Shown here: piece by piece, positions 8,067 to 17,169 of the stretch
Numbering within the stretch: position 1 is the first letter of the stretch
Layout of the letters: each line of letters opens with the position of its first letter
Assembly (NCBI GenBank): GCA_964627935.1
Contig: CAZVLB010000016.1
Location: forward strand, 1-64,000
Source of the DNA: JAABVY01 sp964627935
GTDB taxonomy: Bacteria > Zixibacteria > MSB-5A5 > JAABVY01
Direction: 5' to 3'
Length of the DNA stretch: 64,000 nucleotides
Position numbers and translations under genes: made by a program
Notes under the pieces: generated by a model
What the model saw: only the letters and a program-made list of their open reading frames with translations
Told to the model about the DNA's origin: nothing
Databases searched by the model: none

Positions 8067-8280
8067 GAAAAATAAGGCCTGAGAGCCATTGGCGGGCCTC
8101 GAAATCACGGCACTTGACCAAGTATCAATGACTTATTGAGTACCGTTTTTTTAGGCTGATTTATATATACTGGACCAAAATGTGGGTGTTTTTTTGAAAA
8201 TTCCTAAAATCGGGCGGATTTGGATTTATTCGCAAAATATTTCCCTCTGGAAACAGCGAATTTTATGATCTGAGGCAACA
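8067..8280. other. Intergenic stretch without recognised content
   Basis: Between the sRNA promoter and the tRNA-Leu terminator. It is AT-rich with several T runs. I see no ORF, RNA gene or clear hairpin here. Confidence 0.5.
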
Positions 8281-8306
8281 AAAAAAGCGGCTCGAATGAA
8301 CCGCTT
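8281..8306 (-). terminator. Intrinsic terminator after tRNA-Leu
   Basis: Minus-strand stem AAGCGG/CCGCTT with a ten-nt loop followed by a run of Ts (A run at 8281-8286 on the plus strand). It ends the pgk-tpiA-secG-tRNA-Leu transcript 20 nt after the tRNA. Confidence 0.8.
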
Positions 8307-8325
8307 GATCTATTAAGCTTTATTA

Positions 8326-8408
8326 TGCCGAAGGCGGGATTTGAACCCGCACACCTCGCGGTACCACCCCCTCAAGATGGCGTGTCTACCAAGTTCCACC
8401 ACTTCGGC
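8326..8408 (-). tRNA. tRNA-Leu (anticodon GAG)
   Basis: 83 nt, class II with a long variable arm. Acceptor GCCGAAG/CTTCGGC, D-arm GTGGTGGAACTTGGTAGACA, anticodon stem CCATC/GGTGG (one G-T pair) around loop TTGAGGG, variable arm TACCGCGAGGTG, T-arm GGGTTCAAATCCC. Placing U33 before GAG makes it the CUC/CUU reader. It begins 17 nt after the secG stop and is probably processed from the same transcript. Confidence 0.93.
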
Positions 8409-8424
8409 ATGATAATAATCAAAT

Positions 8425-8850
8425 CTATTGTCCGCCCTGGGGTTCCTGGGTTTGACCACCTTGCTGACCGGCAGGTTGCTGCGTACCGCCCTGTGGAGAA
8501 ACATTTTCCATCGGCTGGCCGGCAGGCTGACCCTCGGCCGGGATATCCAGCGGGGTCACCGGGGCATCCTGCATGGTGCGCTCGGCCTCGGTTGCGATTC
8601 TGCTGCTGGTAACACCTGTTCCACCGCCGGTGAATGTCAGCATTATGCATGAGACCATAAAAGCAACCGCAAGTATCGTAGTCGTTTTCGAAAGAAATGT
8701 GGCCGCGCCTCGTCCTCCGAATACAGCACCGGAAATGCCGCCACCGCCAAATGCTCCGGCAAGGCCCTCGCCCTTGGCAGACTGCATCAGAACGACAATA
8801 ATCAGGCTAATACTGATGAATACATGCACAACAATTAGAATCCCAAACAA
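8425..8850 (-). CDS. secG: Preprotein translocase subunit SecG, with long C-terminal tail
   Basis: 141 residues. Two membrane helices (about 1-22 and 55-75) flank the conserved SecG loop with QSAKGEGLAGAFGGG. SecG assists SecYE-mediated export. The start is a TTG at 8848-8850, supported by AAGGAGG 5 nt upstream. The protein is longer than the usual 75-110 residues because of a Gln/Gly/Pro-rich tail of about 60 residues. It follows tpiA by 18 nt, a frequent gene order. Confidence 0.93.
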   Translation of the reverse strand: MFGILIVVHVFISISLIIVVLMQSAKGEGLAGAFGGGGISGAVFGGRGAATFLSKTTTILAVAFMVSCIMLTFTGGGTGVTSSRIATEAERTMQDAPVTPLDIPAEGQPAGQPMENVSPQGGTQQPAGQQGGQTQEPQGGQ

Positions 8851-8868
8851 AGATTCCTCCTTATACCA

Positions 8869-9624
8869 CTATAACACTGATGAAATAATTTTCAGAAATT
8901 TATCCCTGGAAAGCGAGGCCCCACCAATCAGGGCACCATCAATTTCCTCTTCCGTCAGGAGGTCATCCGAATTTTCCGGCTTGACCGAGCCGCCATAGAG
9001 AATCTGCAGATTACCGGCGATCTCATCGCCAAATTTATTTTTCCAGATCGAACGGATCAACCTGTGAACCTCGACTGCCTGATCAGGAGTGGCGGTTTTG
9101 CCTGTCCCGATAGCCCAGACCGGCTCGTAGGCGATCACGATATTTTCTACGCGGCTATAATCAACGTCGGCAGAAAAACCCTCAACCTGAGATTTTATTA
9201 CCTCTTCGGTTCTGCCTTGTTCTCTTTCCTCCAGTTGTTCACCGACGCAGACAATCGGCGTAAGTCCAACAGAGAGCGCCAGATTGCATTTCTTGCCGAC
9301 CAGTTGATCGTCCTCGTCAAAATACTGGCGTCTTTCCGAGTGGCCAAGTATAACATATTCACAACCGATTGTCAAGAGCATCTCAGCCGAAACCTCGCCT
9401 GTAAATGCGCCCTCTTTTTCCCAGCCCATATTCTGTCCGCCGACTAAAACCGGCGAATCCTGACATACCTCAACCACTGTCTTAAGTGAGGTAAAAGCGG
9501 GACAAAGAAGCACATCGGCCTTATCGGAGCCCTCAAAATCGTGTACAATTCCTGAGGCCAGACGTTCCGCCTCTTCATCATTTTTATACATCTTCCAGTT
9601 ACCGGCAATCAATTTCCTACGCAT
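8869..9624 (-). CDS. tpiA: Triosephosphate isomerase
   Basis: 251 residues, full length. It interconverts dihydroxyacetone phosphate and glyceraldehyde 3-phosphate. Visible catalytic elements are the Lys in GNWKMYK near the N-terminus, the His in ILGHSERR (about 95), the Glu in AYEPVWAIGTGK (about 167) and the phosphate-binding YGGSVKPEN. It sits between pgk (12 nt) and secG (18 nt) in one operon. An AGGAGAGGAA ribosome-binding site precedes the ATG. Confidence 0.97.
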   Translation of the reverse strand: MRRKLIAGNWKMYKNDEEAERLASGIVHDFEGSDKADVLLCPAFTSLKTVVEVCQDSPVLVGGQNMGWEKEGAFTGEVSAEMLLTIGCEYVILGHSERRQYFDEDDQLVGKKCNLALSVGLTPIVCVGEQLEEREQGRTEEVIKSQVEGFSADVDYSRVENIVIAYEPVWAIGTGKTATPDQAVEVHRLIRSIWKNKFGDEIAGNLQILYGGSVKPENSDDLLTEEEIDGALIGGASLSRDKFLKIISSVL

Positions 9625-9636
9625 CAGGTTCCTCTC

Positions 9637-10830
9637 CTATTTATCCGTTAATGCCGCCAGGCCGGGAAGTGTTTTGCCTTCCAGAAATTCCAGTGAAGCT
9701 CCCCCGCCGGTGGAGATATGAGTAAGTTTATCTTTAACACCCGCTTTGGCCACAGCCGAAGCTGAATCGCCGCCGCCTATAATAGTCGTTGCTCCATTAT
9801 CCGTTAAACTGGCCAGAAGTTTGGCAATTTCAACTGTGCCATGAGCGAATTTTTCTTTCTCGAAAACGCCCATTGGCCCATTCCATACGATTGTCTTGCA
9901 ATCATTCAAAATCTTTTCGAACATCTCGATCGTTTTCGGGCCAATATCATAGCCGGCCTTATCTTCAGGGATCCTGTCTACCGGAACAGTTTCAGTATCG
10001 ACATCATTTTCCAGCTTTTCGGCCACGACAACATCAGATGGCAACAAGAACATGACACCCTTTTTCTCAGCCTTGTCCATCACATCTTTGGCCATATCTA
10101 CACGCTCCTCCTCAAGGAGCGATTTGCCGATTTCATACTTCATGGCCTTGAAAAATGTAAAGGCCATCCCGCCGCCGATCAAAATTTTATCGACCTTGTC
10201 CAGCAGGTTTTCGATTACATCGATTTTGCCTGATATCTTTGCACCGCCCAGGATTGCCGCGAATGGTCTCTCTGGATCGACCACCGCGTTGCCGAGGTAT
10301 TCAATCTCCCTGACCATTAGATATCCAGCCGCAGCATGGCTGAAAAATCTGGCCACGCCTTCGGTCGAGGCATGCGCGCGGTGGGCCGTACCGAAAGCAT
10401 CATTGACATACAAATCACCCAGCTTGGAGAGCTTCTCGGCAAAGAACTCATCATTAGCCTTCTCCTGTTTATGAAAACGCAGATTTTCGAGCAGTAGAAT
10501 CTCGCCCGGTTTGAGCTCATGAGCCATCTTCTCGACATCTTCACCAATGCAATCATCGGCGAACTTGACATCTGTACTGATTAATTCGGATAGCCTGTCG
10601 GCCACGGGCTTCAGGCTCAGCGAGGGATCCTTTTCTCCTTTGGGACGGCCCAGATGCGACATCAGCACCGCCGACGCATTCGAATCAAGAATCTTCTTTA
10701 TGGTGGGCAATGCCGCCACTATACGACTATCATTGGCCACCCTGCCATTCTCAATGGGCACATTGAAATCAACCCTGACCAGAATTCTTTTTCCGGAAAG
10801 ATCTAAATCATCAATTGTCATTTTATCCAT
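9637..10830 (-). CDS. pgk: Phosphoglycerate kinase
   Basis: 397 residues, full length. It transfers phosphate from 1,3-bisphosphoglycerate to ADP. N-terminal motifs RVDFNVP and LMSHLGRPKG, the substrate Arg region LRFHKQE, and the C-terminal nucleotide-binding WNGPMGVFE and GGGDSASA are present. The first of two close ATGs is preferred because GGAGG lies 6 nt upstream. First gene of pgk-tpiA-secG, separated from gap by a terminator. Confidence 0.97.
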   Translation of the reverse strand: MDKMTIDDLDLSGKRILVRVDFNVPIENGRVANDSRIVAALPTIKKILDSNASAVLMSHLGRPKGEKDPSLSLKPVADRLSELISTDVKFADDCIGEDVEKMAHELKPGEILLLENLRFHKQEKANDEFFAEKLSKLGDLYVNDAFGTAHRAHASTEGVARFFSHAAAGYLMVREIEYLGNAVVDPERPFAAILGGAKISGKIDVIENLLDKVDKILIGGGMAFTFFKAMKYEIGKSLLEEERVDMAKDVMDKAEKKGVMFLLPSDVVVAEKLENDVDTETVPVDRIPEDKAGYDIGPKTIEMFEKILNDCKTIVWNGPMGVFEKEKFAHGTVEIAKLLASLTDNGATTIIGGGDSASAVAKAGVKDKLTHISTGGGASLEFLEGKTLPGLAALTDK

Positions 10831-10931
10831 AAAATGCCTCCGCTCCTTTGGTAACCGCCATTGCTTAACATCCTAAAACCGCATAAGAACATGCAAAGTT
10901 CGTCAATGGCTTCCATTTCACGAGAAAGATT

Positions 10932-10959
10932 AATATATAACAGTCTTCTTACAATTCAA
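10932..10959 (-). promoter_or_regulatory. Promoter of the pgk-tpiA-secG operon
   Basis: Minus-strand TTGAAT (10954-10959) and TATATT (10932-10937) with a 16-nt spacer, about 100 nt before pgk. A second, weaker TTGACG-15-TATGCG lies closer to the gene. Confidence 0.55.
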
Positions 10960-10990
10960 ATCTAATTTAAACGTTCAATGTGGCTAAATT

Positions 10991-11020
10991 AAAATAAAAG
11001 GCCCGCCAATCAGACGGGCC
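10991..11020 (-). terminator. Intrinsic terminator after gap
   Basis: Minus-strand stem GGCCCGTC/GGCGGGCC around TGATT, followed by TTTTATTTT. It begins 22 nt after the gap stop codon and separates gap from pgk. Confidence 0.9.
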
Positions 11021-11042
11021 ATTATTTGAAGCAATTTAATGC

Positions 11043-12047
11043 CTAAAGCATACGTTCTACCATATCAACCATACGGCTCGAGAAACCATATTCATTATCA
11101 TACCAGCTGAAGACTTTAACCATGCGCTTGCCCATTACCATTGTCAGTTCCGCATCAAATATGGATGAATAAGGATTGCCGATAATATCCTGCGAAACCA
11201 CAGGATCGGTTTCATATTTCAGGGCAATACTCATCGGCTCCTGCGAAGCGGCCTTTTTGAAGGCTTCATTGACCGAAGCAACGGTCACGTCTTTACCCAG
11301 ATTGGCGGTCAGGTCAACGAGCGAACCGCAGGGAGTTGGTGTACGAATAGCCAGGCCATCAATCTTACCCTCCATAGGCGGAACAATCAGGCTGATCGCC
11401 TTGGCCGCGCCTGTTGTGGTCGGGATCATTGAAACGGCTGCCGCACGGGCGCGTCTCAGATCCTTATGCGGCAGATCAAGAATTCTCTGGCTGGAAGTAT
11501 ATGAATGAATCGTTGTCATGAAGGCTGATTCGATACCGAAGTTGTCATTCAGGACTTTCACCAGCGGTGACAGGCAGTTGGTTGTACATGATCCAATTGT
11601 AATGATATGATGCTTATTCTTGTCATACTGGTCGGCATTGACACCGATCACGAAATTGCCATCAATCTCGCCCTTGCCGGGTGCAGAAATAAGTACTTTT
11701 TTTGCGCCGGCATCGATGTGCTTCTGGGCTTTCTCTTTTTCGCGGAAAAGCCCGGTCGATTCAACGACGATATCAACGCCATTATCTTTATGGGGCAGTT
11801 GTGATGGATCTTTAATCGCCGTGACCTGAATCTTCTTGCCATCGATCGTGATAGAGCCTTCATCAGCCTTAACTTCCCCGGGCCAGACGCCGTGAACGGA
11901 ATCATATTTGAAAAGATGTGCCAGGGTCTTGCTGTCGGTTATATCATTAATCGAAACGAAATCCAGATCGGATCCCTTTCTCAGGGCCGCTCTCAAAACC
12001 AGGCGGCCTATTCGCCCAAAACCATTAATCGCTACTTTTGCTCCCAT
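11043..12047 (-). CDS. gap: Glyceraldehyde-3-phosphate dehydrogenase, type I
   Basis: 334 residues, full length. NAD-binding NGFGRIGRL at the N-terminus, the active-site Cys in SCTTNCLSP (about 152), the catalytic His region HSYTSSQ, and the C-terminal WYDNEYGFSSR are all intact. It oxidises glyceraldehyde 3-phosphate in glycolysis. AGGAGTGAGAA precedes the ATG. It lies 17 nt after the outer-membrane barrel gene and ends in its own terminator. Confidence 0.97.
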   Translation of the reverse strand: MGAKVAINGFGRIGRLVLRAALRKGSDLDFVSINDITDSKTLAHLFKYDSVHGVWPGEVKADEGSITIDGKKIQVTAIKDPSQLPHKDNGVDIVVESTGLFREKEKAQKHIDAGAKKVLISAPGKGEIDGNFVIGVNADQYDKNKHHIITIGSCTTNCLSPLVKVLNDNFGIESAFMTTIHSYTSSQRILDLPHKDLRRARAAAVSMIPTTTGAAKAISLIVPPMEGKIDGLAIRTPTPCGSLVDLTANLGKDVTVASVNEAFKKAASQEPMSIALKYETDPVVSQDIIGNPYSSIFDAELTMVMGKRMVKVFSWYDNEYGFSSRMVDMVERML

Positions 12048-12064
12048 TTCTCACTCCTTTTGTT

Positions 12065-12721
12065 TTATCTTTCTTCCTTTGTAAATATATAGGCAATACC
12101 AAATGAAATCTGGTAACCGGTGTGGTCCTCATAGCCGCCGATCGGTTCACCGAATTTCATGTATTGATATCTGAAGCTCGAAGTTATACAGATTGTGGTT
12201 GAAACGAATGACTCGAATCCGAAACCGGCCCACCACCCCAGGGCTGTTTCGCTCTCGGCATCCGGATTATAGTAAAGGTACGGATTAGCCACACTACCGC
12301 CGTCGATCACGGCCCGTCCAACAATAACAGATCCCCCGCCGGAGATATAAGGCTGATAGTAACGGCTCAGCTGTGATGCCAGCGGTTTGAGTTTGAGGCC
12401 GACCATAATGGGATAAAGATTTATGGTCCCGAAAAAGTTTCCGGTATTGGGCACGAACCATCTGAACTCACCCCTGTTAAGTGCGGCCAGGGCGACCTCC
12501 AGGGCAAATTCATTCATGAAATGCCAGTTGAAAAAAACCTCGGTATAGAAACCGGTTTCCTGCACATCGGCACGATAATCGAGAAATGTTTCATCCGGTT
12601 CACCCAGATCAGAATGGCCTGCGCCGATCCTGACACCGATATAGGAAAGCCCGCTGTAATCCGCCCCCAAAAGACTAACGCTGAGTATGGCCACCAGCAG
12701 TAGTGTTAATATGCTTTTCAA
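12065..12721 (-). CDS. Outer-membrane beta-barrel protein
   Basis: 218 residues with a signal peptide (MKSILTLLLVAILSVSLLG) and then alternating hydrophobic strands with aromatic residues, typical of small OmpA/opacity-like eight-stranded barrels. The last strand is GYQISFGIAYIF, followed by a short charged tail. It starts from TTG with GAAGGA about 9 nt upstream. Placed between the protease-like gene and gap on the same strand. No specific function can be assigned. Confidence 0.75.
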   Translation of the reverse strand: MKSILTLLLVAILSVSLLGADYSGLSYIGVRIGAGHSDLGEPDETFLDYRADVQETGFYTEVFFNWHFMNEFALEVALAALNRGEFRWFVPNTGNFFGTINLYPIMVGLKLKPLASQLSRYYQPYISGGGSVIVGRAVIDGGSVANPYLYYNPDAESETALGWWAGFGFESFVSTTICITSSFRYQYMKFGEPIGGYEDHTGYQISFGIAYIFTKEER

Positions 12722-12754
12722 TTGTGTATTTCCTTCTGGATTTTTATGTTAGGT

Positions 12755-14599
12755 TTAATCATCTTCCATCAGGCTTCTTACTTCGAGTGTGCACTTTTGC
12801 TTCTCGCCATCCTGTTCGAATTCGATTTTGATCTTGTCGCCGGCATCGCCTTTCAAAAGCCCGATCACCTGTTCCATCGATTTACCTTTCAAAGATTTTC
12901 CATCCAGTTTCAAGACCTTATCTCCTGTTTGTAATTCACAATCATCGGCCGATGTTCCGGGAATAATCTTGTAGATATAGAATTCATCATCAACTTCTTT
13001 CAATAGGACTCCACAGGTAAGAAAGCCCTCTTCCTCGCCCGGTTCAATAACCCGGGTAAGATACATCCTGTTGCCCTGATAATCAAAACCAACACGGAAT
13101 GATGAAAGAATCCCGCCGCCGACATTGCCATCGATATTTTCCATAGCAAATGGCCCGGTGTCGGCCTGATAGAAACCTGTCAAAACATCCTCCATGCGCT
13201 CCTCGCCCAATGAGACTGAACTCAGGATCGCCATGGTGGTCTGCGAGGTTCCGCCTACACCAACGAGGTCATAGGTGCCGAGCTCCTTTTCGACATGAGC
13301 CAGGAGATCATATTTTCTTACGAAGGGCGCACTCAGATCAAGGTAATTCTGGCTGCCAGTGTCAATCCGGAAACGAGCCGGGATTGAATCATTGACACTG
13401 CCCTTCACTACCGGGTGATTATTTTCCACGGTGCATTCAAGGGTATCCTCGCCACCCGGATAAACCTCGGTTTCCGGATCATAAATGGCAATTGCAGAAT
13501 CACCATAATCTACTTCGACGATCAGCTTGGCAAACAGATCGTAACCGATTATGCCTTCGATTTTGTCAACCAGGAGCTGGTTGAACTGGCTGAAATCGAG
13601 CACACCGCAATTGAGATCATAAAGCGTCAGATCGCCCAGAGCGATACTGTCCAGCCTGGTAAAATAGCCCACATCAAGCCCGCCCAGGCCGATAGCCGGC
13701 AATGTTCCGGCATCTTCAAGTCCAAGTTTATCGGCGAGGCTCTTTTCCACAAAGCTGATACCCGCGCCTGAATCGAGAATAAAGCTGTATGGTCCCTGGC
13801 CATTGATGAAGACTTTCAAATAAACATGATTAAAAAAGATTGTGCATGTAAAGCTGGTGGAATTGAGGTCATCACGAAAGGCATAGCCCTTTCCCCCCAT
13901 TTGCGGGGGTATGAAAACCGTCTCCGGAAAATCTTCATTGATTTCGACGCCGGTTACCTCAAGAGTGGTCAGAAGCATGGGGTTGCCAAGATCCTGGATT
14001 GTCTTAAACGGCATCTTTATTCCATCGACTATTCGCCAGTCTGTGTAGTACGATTTTACCTGCATACCCAGAACCGTAATCATGGAACCTTCCAGCAGAT
14101 AATTATCGGAGTTAATAAAGATAATTGTTCGGTCGGCATCGGGGGGATTGTATTCCAGGCGATAACATTGCCTGTCGTTATACTCTTCCTGCCCCACAAG
14201 GGTAATATGTTCGCGTTGATCCGGATCGAGAATATAATCATAGCTGCTGATCAGGTTTTCCGTCCTCATCTGCTTGATCTCGCCCTCACCCATATTGCGC
14301 AATGTCCCGGTCTGGTCCTTGATCCAGTAACGGCCCTCATACTGTCCCTGCTCCACCTTTAGTATCTGCAAATCCATGATGACCTTATATTTCTCGGGCT
14401 TTTCCATATACAATTCCGCCGTACCCTTCAGGCCGCCCATTGTCATATCAGCCTGAAAATGGATCGACTCAAAATTCTCCAGGGCTTCCATCCCGCCCAG
14501 CGCCTCGGCATGACGCTCGAGGATTTCATCGAGTGTAATGGAATAAAGAGTGGTTGAAAAAGACAGAAGAAGTACAAGGCCCAACAATAATCGTTTCAT
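12755..14599 (-). CDS. Exported LolA-like / double aspartyl protease / PDZ protein
   Basis: 614 residues with a signal peptide (about 1-20). Residues about 20-240 resemble a LolA-like lipoprotein-carrier domain. Two retropepsin-like aspartyl protease domains follow: the first with FILDSGAGISFV (about 278), the second with FRIDTGSQNYLDL (about 405). A C-terminal PDZ domain (about 525-610) carries GTSADDCELQTGDKVLKLDG. Each protease half shows one catalytic D-S/T-G, so the two could form one active site. The combination suggests periplasmic processing or binding of a lipidated or peptide substrate; this is inference. Confidence 0.78.
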   Translation of the reverse strand: MKRLLLGLVLLLSFSTTLYSITLDEILERHAEALGGMEALENFESIHFQADMTMGGLKGTAELYMEKPEKYKVIMDLQILKVEQGQYEGRYWIKDQTGTLRNMGEGEIKQMRTENLISSYDYILDPDQREHITLVGQEEYNDRQCYRLEYNPPDADRTIIFINSDNYLLEGSMITVLGMQVKSYYTDWRIVDGIKMPFKTIQDLGNPMLLTTLEVTGVEINEDFPETVFIPPQMGGKGYAFRDDLNSTSFTCTIFFNHVYLKVFINGQGPYSFILDSGAGISFVEKSLADKLGLEDAGTLPAIGLGGLDVGYFTRLDSIALGDLTLYDLNCGVLDFSQFNQLLVDKIEGIIGYDLFAKLIVEVDYGDSAIAIYDPETEVYPGGEDTLECTVENNHPVVKGSVNDSIPARFRIDTGSQNYLDLSAPFVRKYDLLAHVEKELGTYDLVGVGGTSQTTMAILSSVSLGEERMEDVLTGFYQADTGPFAMENIDGNVGGGILSSFRVGFDYQGNRMYLTRVIEPGEEEGFLTCGVLLKEVDDEFYIYKIIPGTSADDCELQTGDKVLKLDGKSLKGKSMEQVIGLLKGDAGDKIKIEFEQDGEKQKCTLEVRSLMEDD

Positions 14600-14612
14600 T
14601 TTTCGATCTCCA

Positions 14613-15935
14613 TTATTTTAAAAATATATAGTATGCCAGAAATATAAGGCTCAGCAAATACATGAGCCAGTGAACATTTTTTCCTCTTCCGGCCACAAGC
14701 ATCGCCAGCGGATAGACAATGAAACCGAATGCGATGCCGTGGGCAATCGAAAAGGTCAGCGGAATACACAGTATAATAATAAATGACGGTAATGCAATAG
14801 TAACATCCTGCCAGTTTATGCGCGTGATATTGCGGATCATGATCATTCCGACATAAATTAGGGCCGGGGCGGTTATCGGATAGAGTATGGTACCGGATTC
14901 CAGTTCCACTCCTCCACCTGCCATGCGCGCGATTGGAATGAAGAAAATCATCAGCAGGAACAGCCCCCCGGTAATAATATTTGCAAAACCTGTCCGTGCG
15001 CCGGCGCCGATGCCGGTGGCTGATTCGATGTAGCTTGTGACAGTGGAGGTTCCCAGAAGCGCGCCGGCAGTGGTACCGACGGCATCGGAAAAAAGCGCCC
15101 TGGATGCGCGCGGCAGTTTGCCCTCCTTCATGAAACCGGCCTGATTACCTATGCCGATCAAGGTGCCCATGGTATCGAACATATCTATGAAAAGGAAAAC
15201 CAGTATCACGGTCAACATATCAGCCTGCAATGCGCCCATGATATCGAGTTTCAGGAATGTCGGCTCAAGCGAAGGTGGTGATGAGACGATACCCTCGTAC
15301 TTTATAATACCTGCGGCCAGGCCGATAATCATGGTCGCCAGCATACCCAATAGAATTGCACCCTTGACGCGCAATACGACCAGGACAGCCAGGATAAAAA
15401 ATCCGGCAATTGCCAGAAGCGCTGCCGGATGATGGATCGGGCCCAGTGTTACCAGTGCGGCCGGATCTCGTGCGATCAATCCGGCATGCCAGAGTCCCAT
15501 GGCGGCGATAAATAGCCCAATACCCACTGCAATGGCGCTCTGCAAATCCTGCGGCACTATCGCTATTATGGCCTGCCTGACCTTTAAAATAGTCAGGAGC
15601 AAAAATACTATCCCCGAAATGAAAACGGCCCCCAATGCCACCTGCCAGCTTATGCTCATCCCGATTACCACACTGAATGCAAAAAAGGCATTGGCACCCA
15701 TACCCGGGGCCTGTGCTATCGGGTAACGTGCCAGGACACCCATGATGATGGTGGCCAGTGCCGCGGATAAGCAGGTGGCGATTGTCACCGAGTTGAAATC
15801 CATTCCGGCTGCAGACAATATTGCGGGATTGACAAAGATGATATAGGCCATGGCCATGAAGGTGGTCACGCCGCCGAAAATTTCCTGACGGTAATTTGTC
15901 TGATTTTCCCGGAAACGAAAATATTCTGAAATCAT
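14613..15935 (-). CDS. NCS2-family purine permease (AzgA-like)
   Basis: 440 residues, about 12-14 membrane helices. It begins with YRQEIFGGVTTFMAMAYI and continues with NPAILSAAGM, APGMGANAFFAF and FVDMFDT-like (FIDMFDTMGTLIG) motifs, all typical of the AzgA guanine/hypoxanthine/adenine proton symporters. It lies 13 nt before the protease gene and 7 nt after rodA on the same strand. Whether it belongs functionally with the shape genes is doubtful. Confidence 0.9.
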   Translation of the reverse strand: MISEYFRFRENQTNYRQEIFGGVTTFMAMAYIIFVNPAILSAAGMDFNSVTIATCLSAALATIIMGVLARYPIAQAPGMGANAFFAFSVVIGMSISWQVALGAVFISGIVFLLLTILKVRQAIIAIVPQDLQSAIAVGIGLFIAAMGLWHAGLIARDPAALVTLGPIHHPAALLAIAGFFILAVLVVLRVKGAILLGMLATMIIGLAAGIIKYEGIVSSPPSLEPTFLKLDIMGALQADMLTVILVFLFIDMFDTMGTLIGIGNQAGFMKEGKLPRASRALFSDAVGTTAGALLGTSTVTSYIESATGIGAGARTGFANIITGGLFLLMIFFIPIARMAGGGVELESGTILYPITAPALIYVGMIMIRNITRINWQDVTIALPSFIIILCIPLTFSIAHGIAFGFIVYPLAMLVAGRGKNVHWLMYLLSLIFLAYYIFLK

Positions 15936-15942
15936 ATTTTGC

Positions 15943-17169
15943 TTAGTATTCCTGCCAATTCAATTCGGCGTTTACCAGAAGTCCTAACAGGATCCAGCTC
16001 AACAACATTGATGATCCACCGTAGGACACGAAATGAAGCGGCAGTCCGGTGACCGGCATGAGGCCCAGGGTCATACCGATATTCACGATTGTCTGGAAGA
16101 ACAAAATCGTTACCACTCCCACACAGATGTAGGAGCTGAACCTGTTTCTGACCTTGAGGGCGGTTCGCAGGCCGAAGAAAATTATCCCGCCCATCAGCAG
16201 TATGATTATCATCCCGCCGATGAACCCGAATTCCTCGCCCATAACCGAGAAGATAAAATCCGTATGCCTGACCGGAAGATAATTCAAATTTGTCTGAGTC
16301 CCACCCAGAAACCCCTTACCGAGAATACCACCTGATCCGATAGCGATCTTGGATTGAATGATCTGGTACCCGGCTCCCAATGGGTCCTTGCCGGGGTCGA
16401 GGAAAATCATGATACGCATTTTCTGATAATCCGCCAGCCGGTTCCATAATAAAGGCGTCATCATGCCGAACAGCAGATTTACCCCCACTATGGCGGAGGA
16501 CATAAAGGTACGCGGTCGTAACATTATCAGAAATGCTATCAGTATGGCGAAAAATATGATCCAGCTTATGGGATGAAATGATGTCACCATGCTGAAAAAT
16601 GGTGAAATTATCAGGAGCAAATAGACAGGCGGCAGGCCAGAGACAAAAAGTATCGAAAGCATAATGGTCAGGTAAACCAGTGATGTGCCCAGGTCGGGCT
16701 GTTCCAGCACAAGGGCGGTCGGAATCAGCACAATTGCCCCGGCAATTATCAGTTTTTTGAAATGCTCCGAGGGTTTCTTGGTATAGCTCAGATATCTGGC
16801 AAGTGCAAACAGAACTATTACCTTGCCCATCTCGGATGGCTGAAAATGGAAGAATCCGAGATTGAACCACCTCTGTGATCCGCCACCGGTTCTGCCATAG
16901 AACATAAGCGCCACAAGCAGGAGAATCAGCAATGTATAGTAAACATAGCTGAGCACCTCATGCATGCGCAGGGGCAGAAGCACAACTGCGATGAAAACCA
17001 AAAGCGAGATTACAATCCAGATCATCTGCTTGATAAAAAGCCCCTGATCCTGGCCGCCAACGGCGGTATTTGTGGCGGAATAGATAAGAACCACACCGAT
17101 TGCAGAAAGCGCCAGGCCAAACATGAGCATCATGATCGCCGAACCGGATATGACACCCTTAAAGTTCAT
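15943..17169 (-). CDS. rodA: Peptidoglycan polymerase RodA (SEDS family)
   Basis: 408 residues with about ten membrane helices. SEDS landmarks are present: QPDLGTSLVYL (with the conserved Asp), FQPSEMGKV, and the C-terminal TGLPLHFVSYGGSS. RodA polymerises lipid II for cylindrical wall growth together with PBP2. Its ATG overlaps the mrdA stop (ATGA), indicating translational coupling. Confidence 0.95.
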   Translation of the reverse strand: MNFKGVISGSAIMMLMFGLALSAIGVVLIYSATNTAVGGQDQGLFIKQMIWIVISLLVFIAVVLLPLRMHEVLSYVYYTLLILLLVALMFYGRTGGGSQRWFNLGFFHFQPSEMGKVIVLFALARYLSYTKKPSEHFKKLIIAGAIVLIPTALVLEQPDLGTSLVYLTIMLSILFVSGLPPVYLLLIISPFFSMVTSFHPISWIIFFAILIAFLIMLRPRTFMSSAIVGVNLLFGMMTPLLWNRLADYQKMRIMIFLDPGKDPLGAGYQIIQSKIAIGSGGILGKGFLGGTQTNLNYLPVRHTDFIFSVMGEEFGFIGGMIIILLMGGIIFFGLRTALKVRNRFSSYICVGVVTILFFQTIVNIGMTLGLMPVTGLPLHFVSYGGSSMLLSWILLGLLVNAELNWQEY

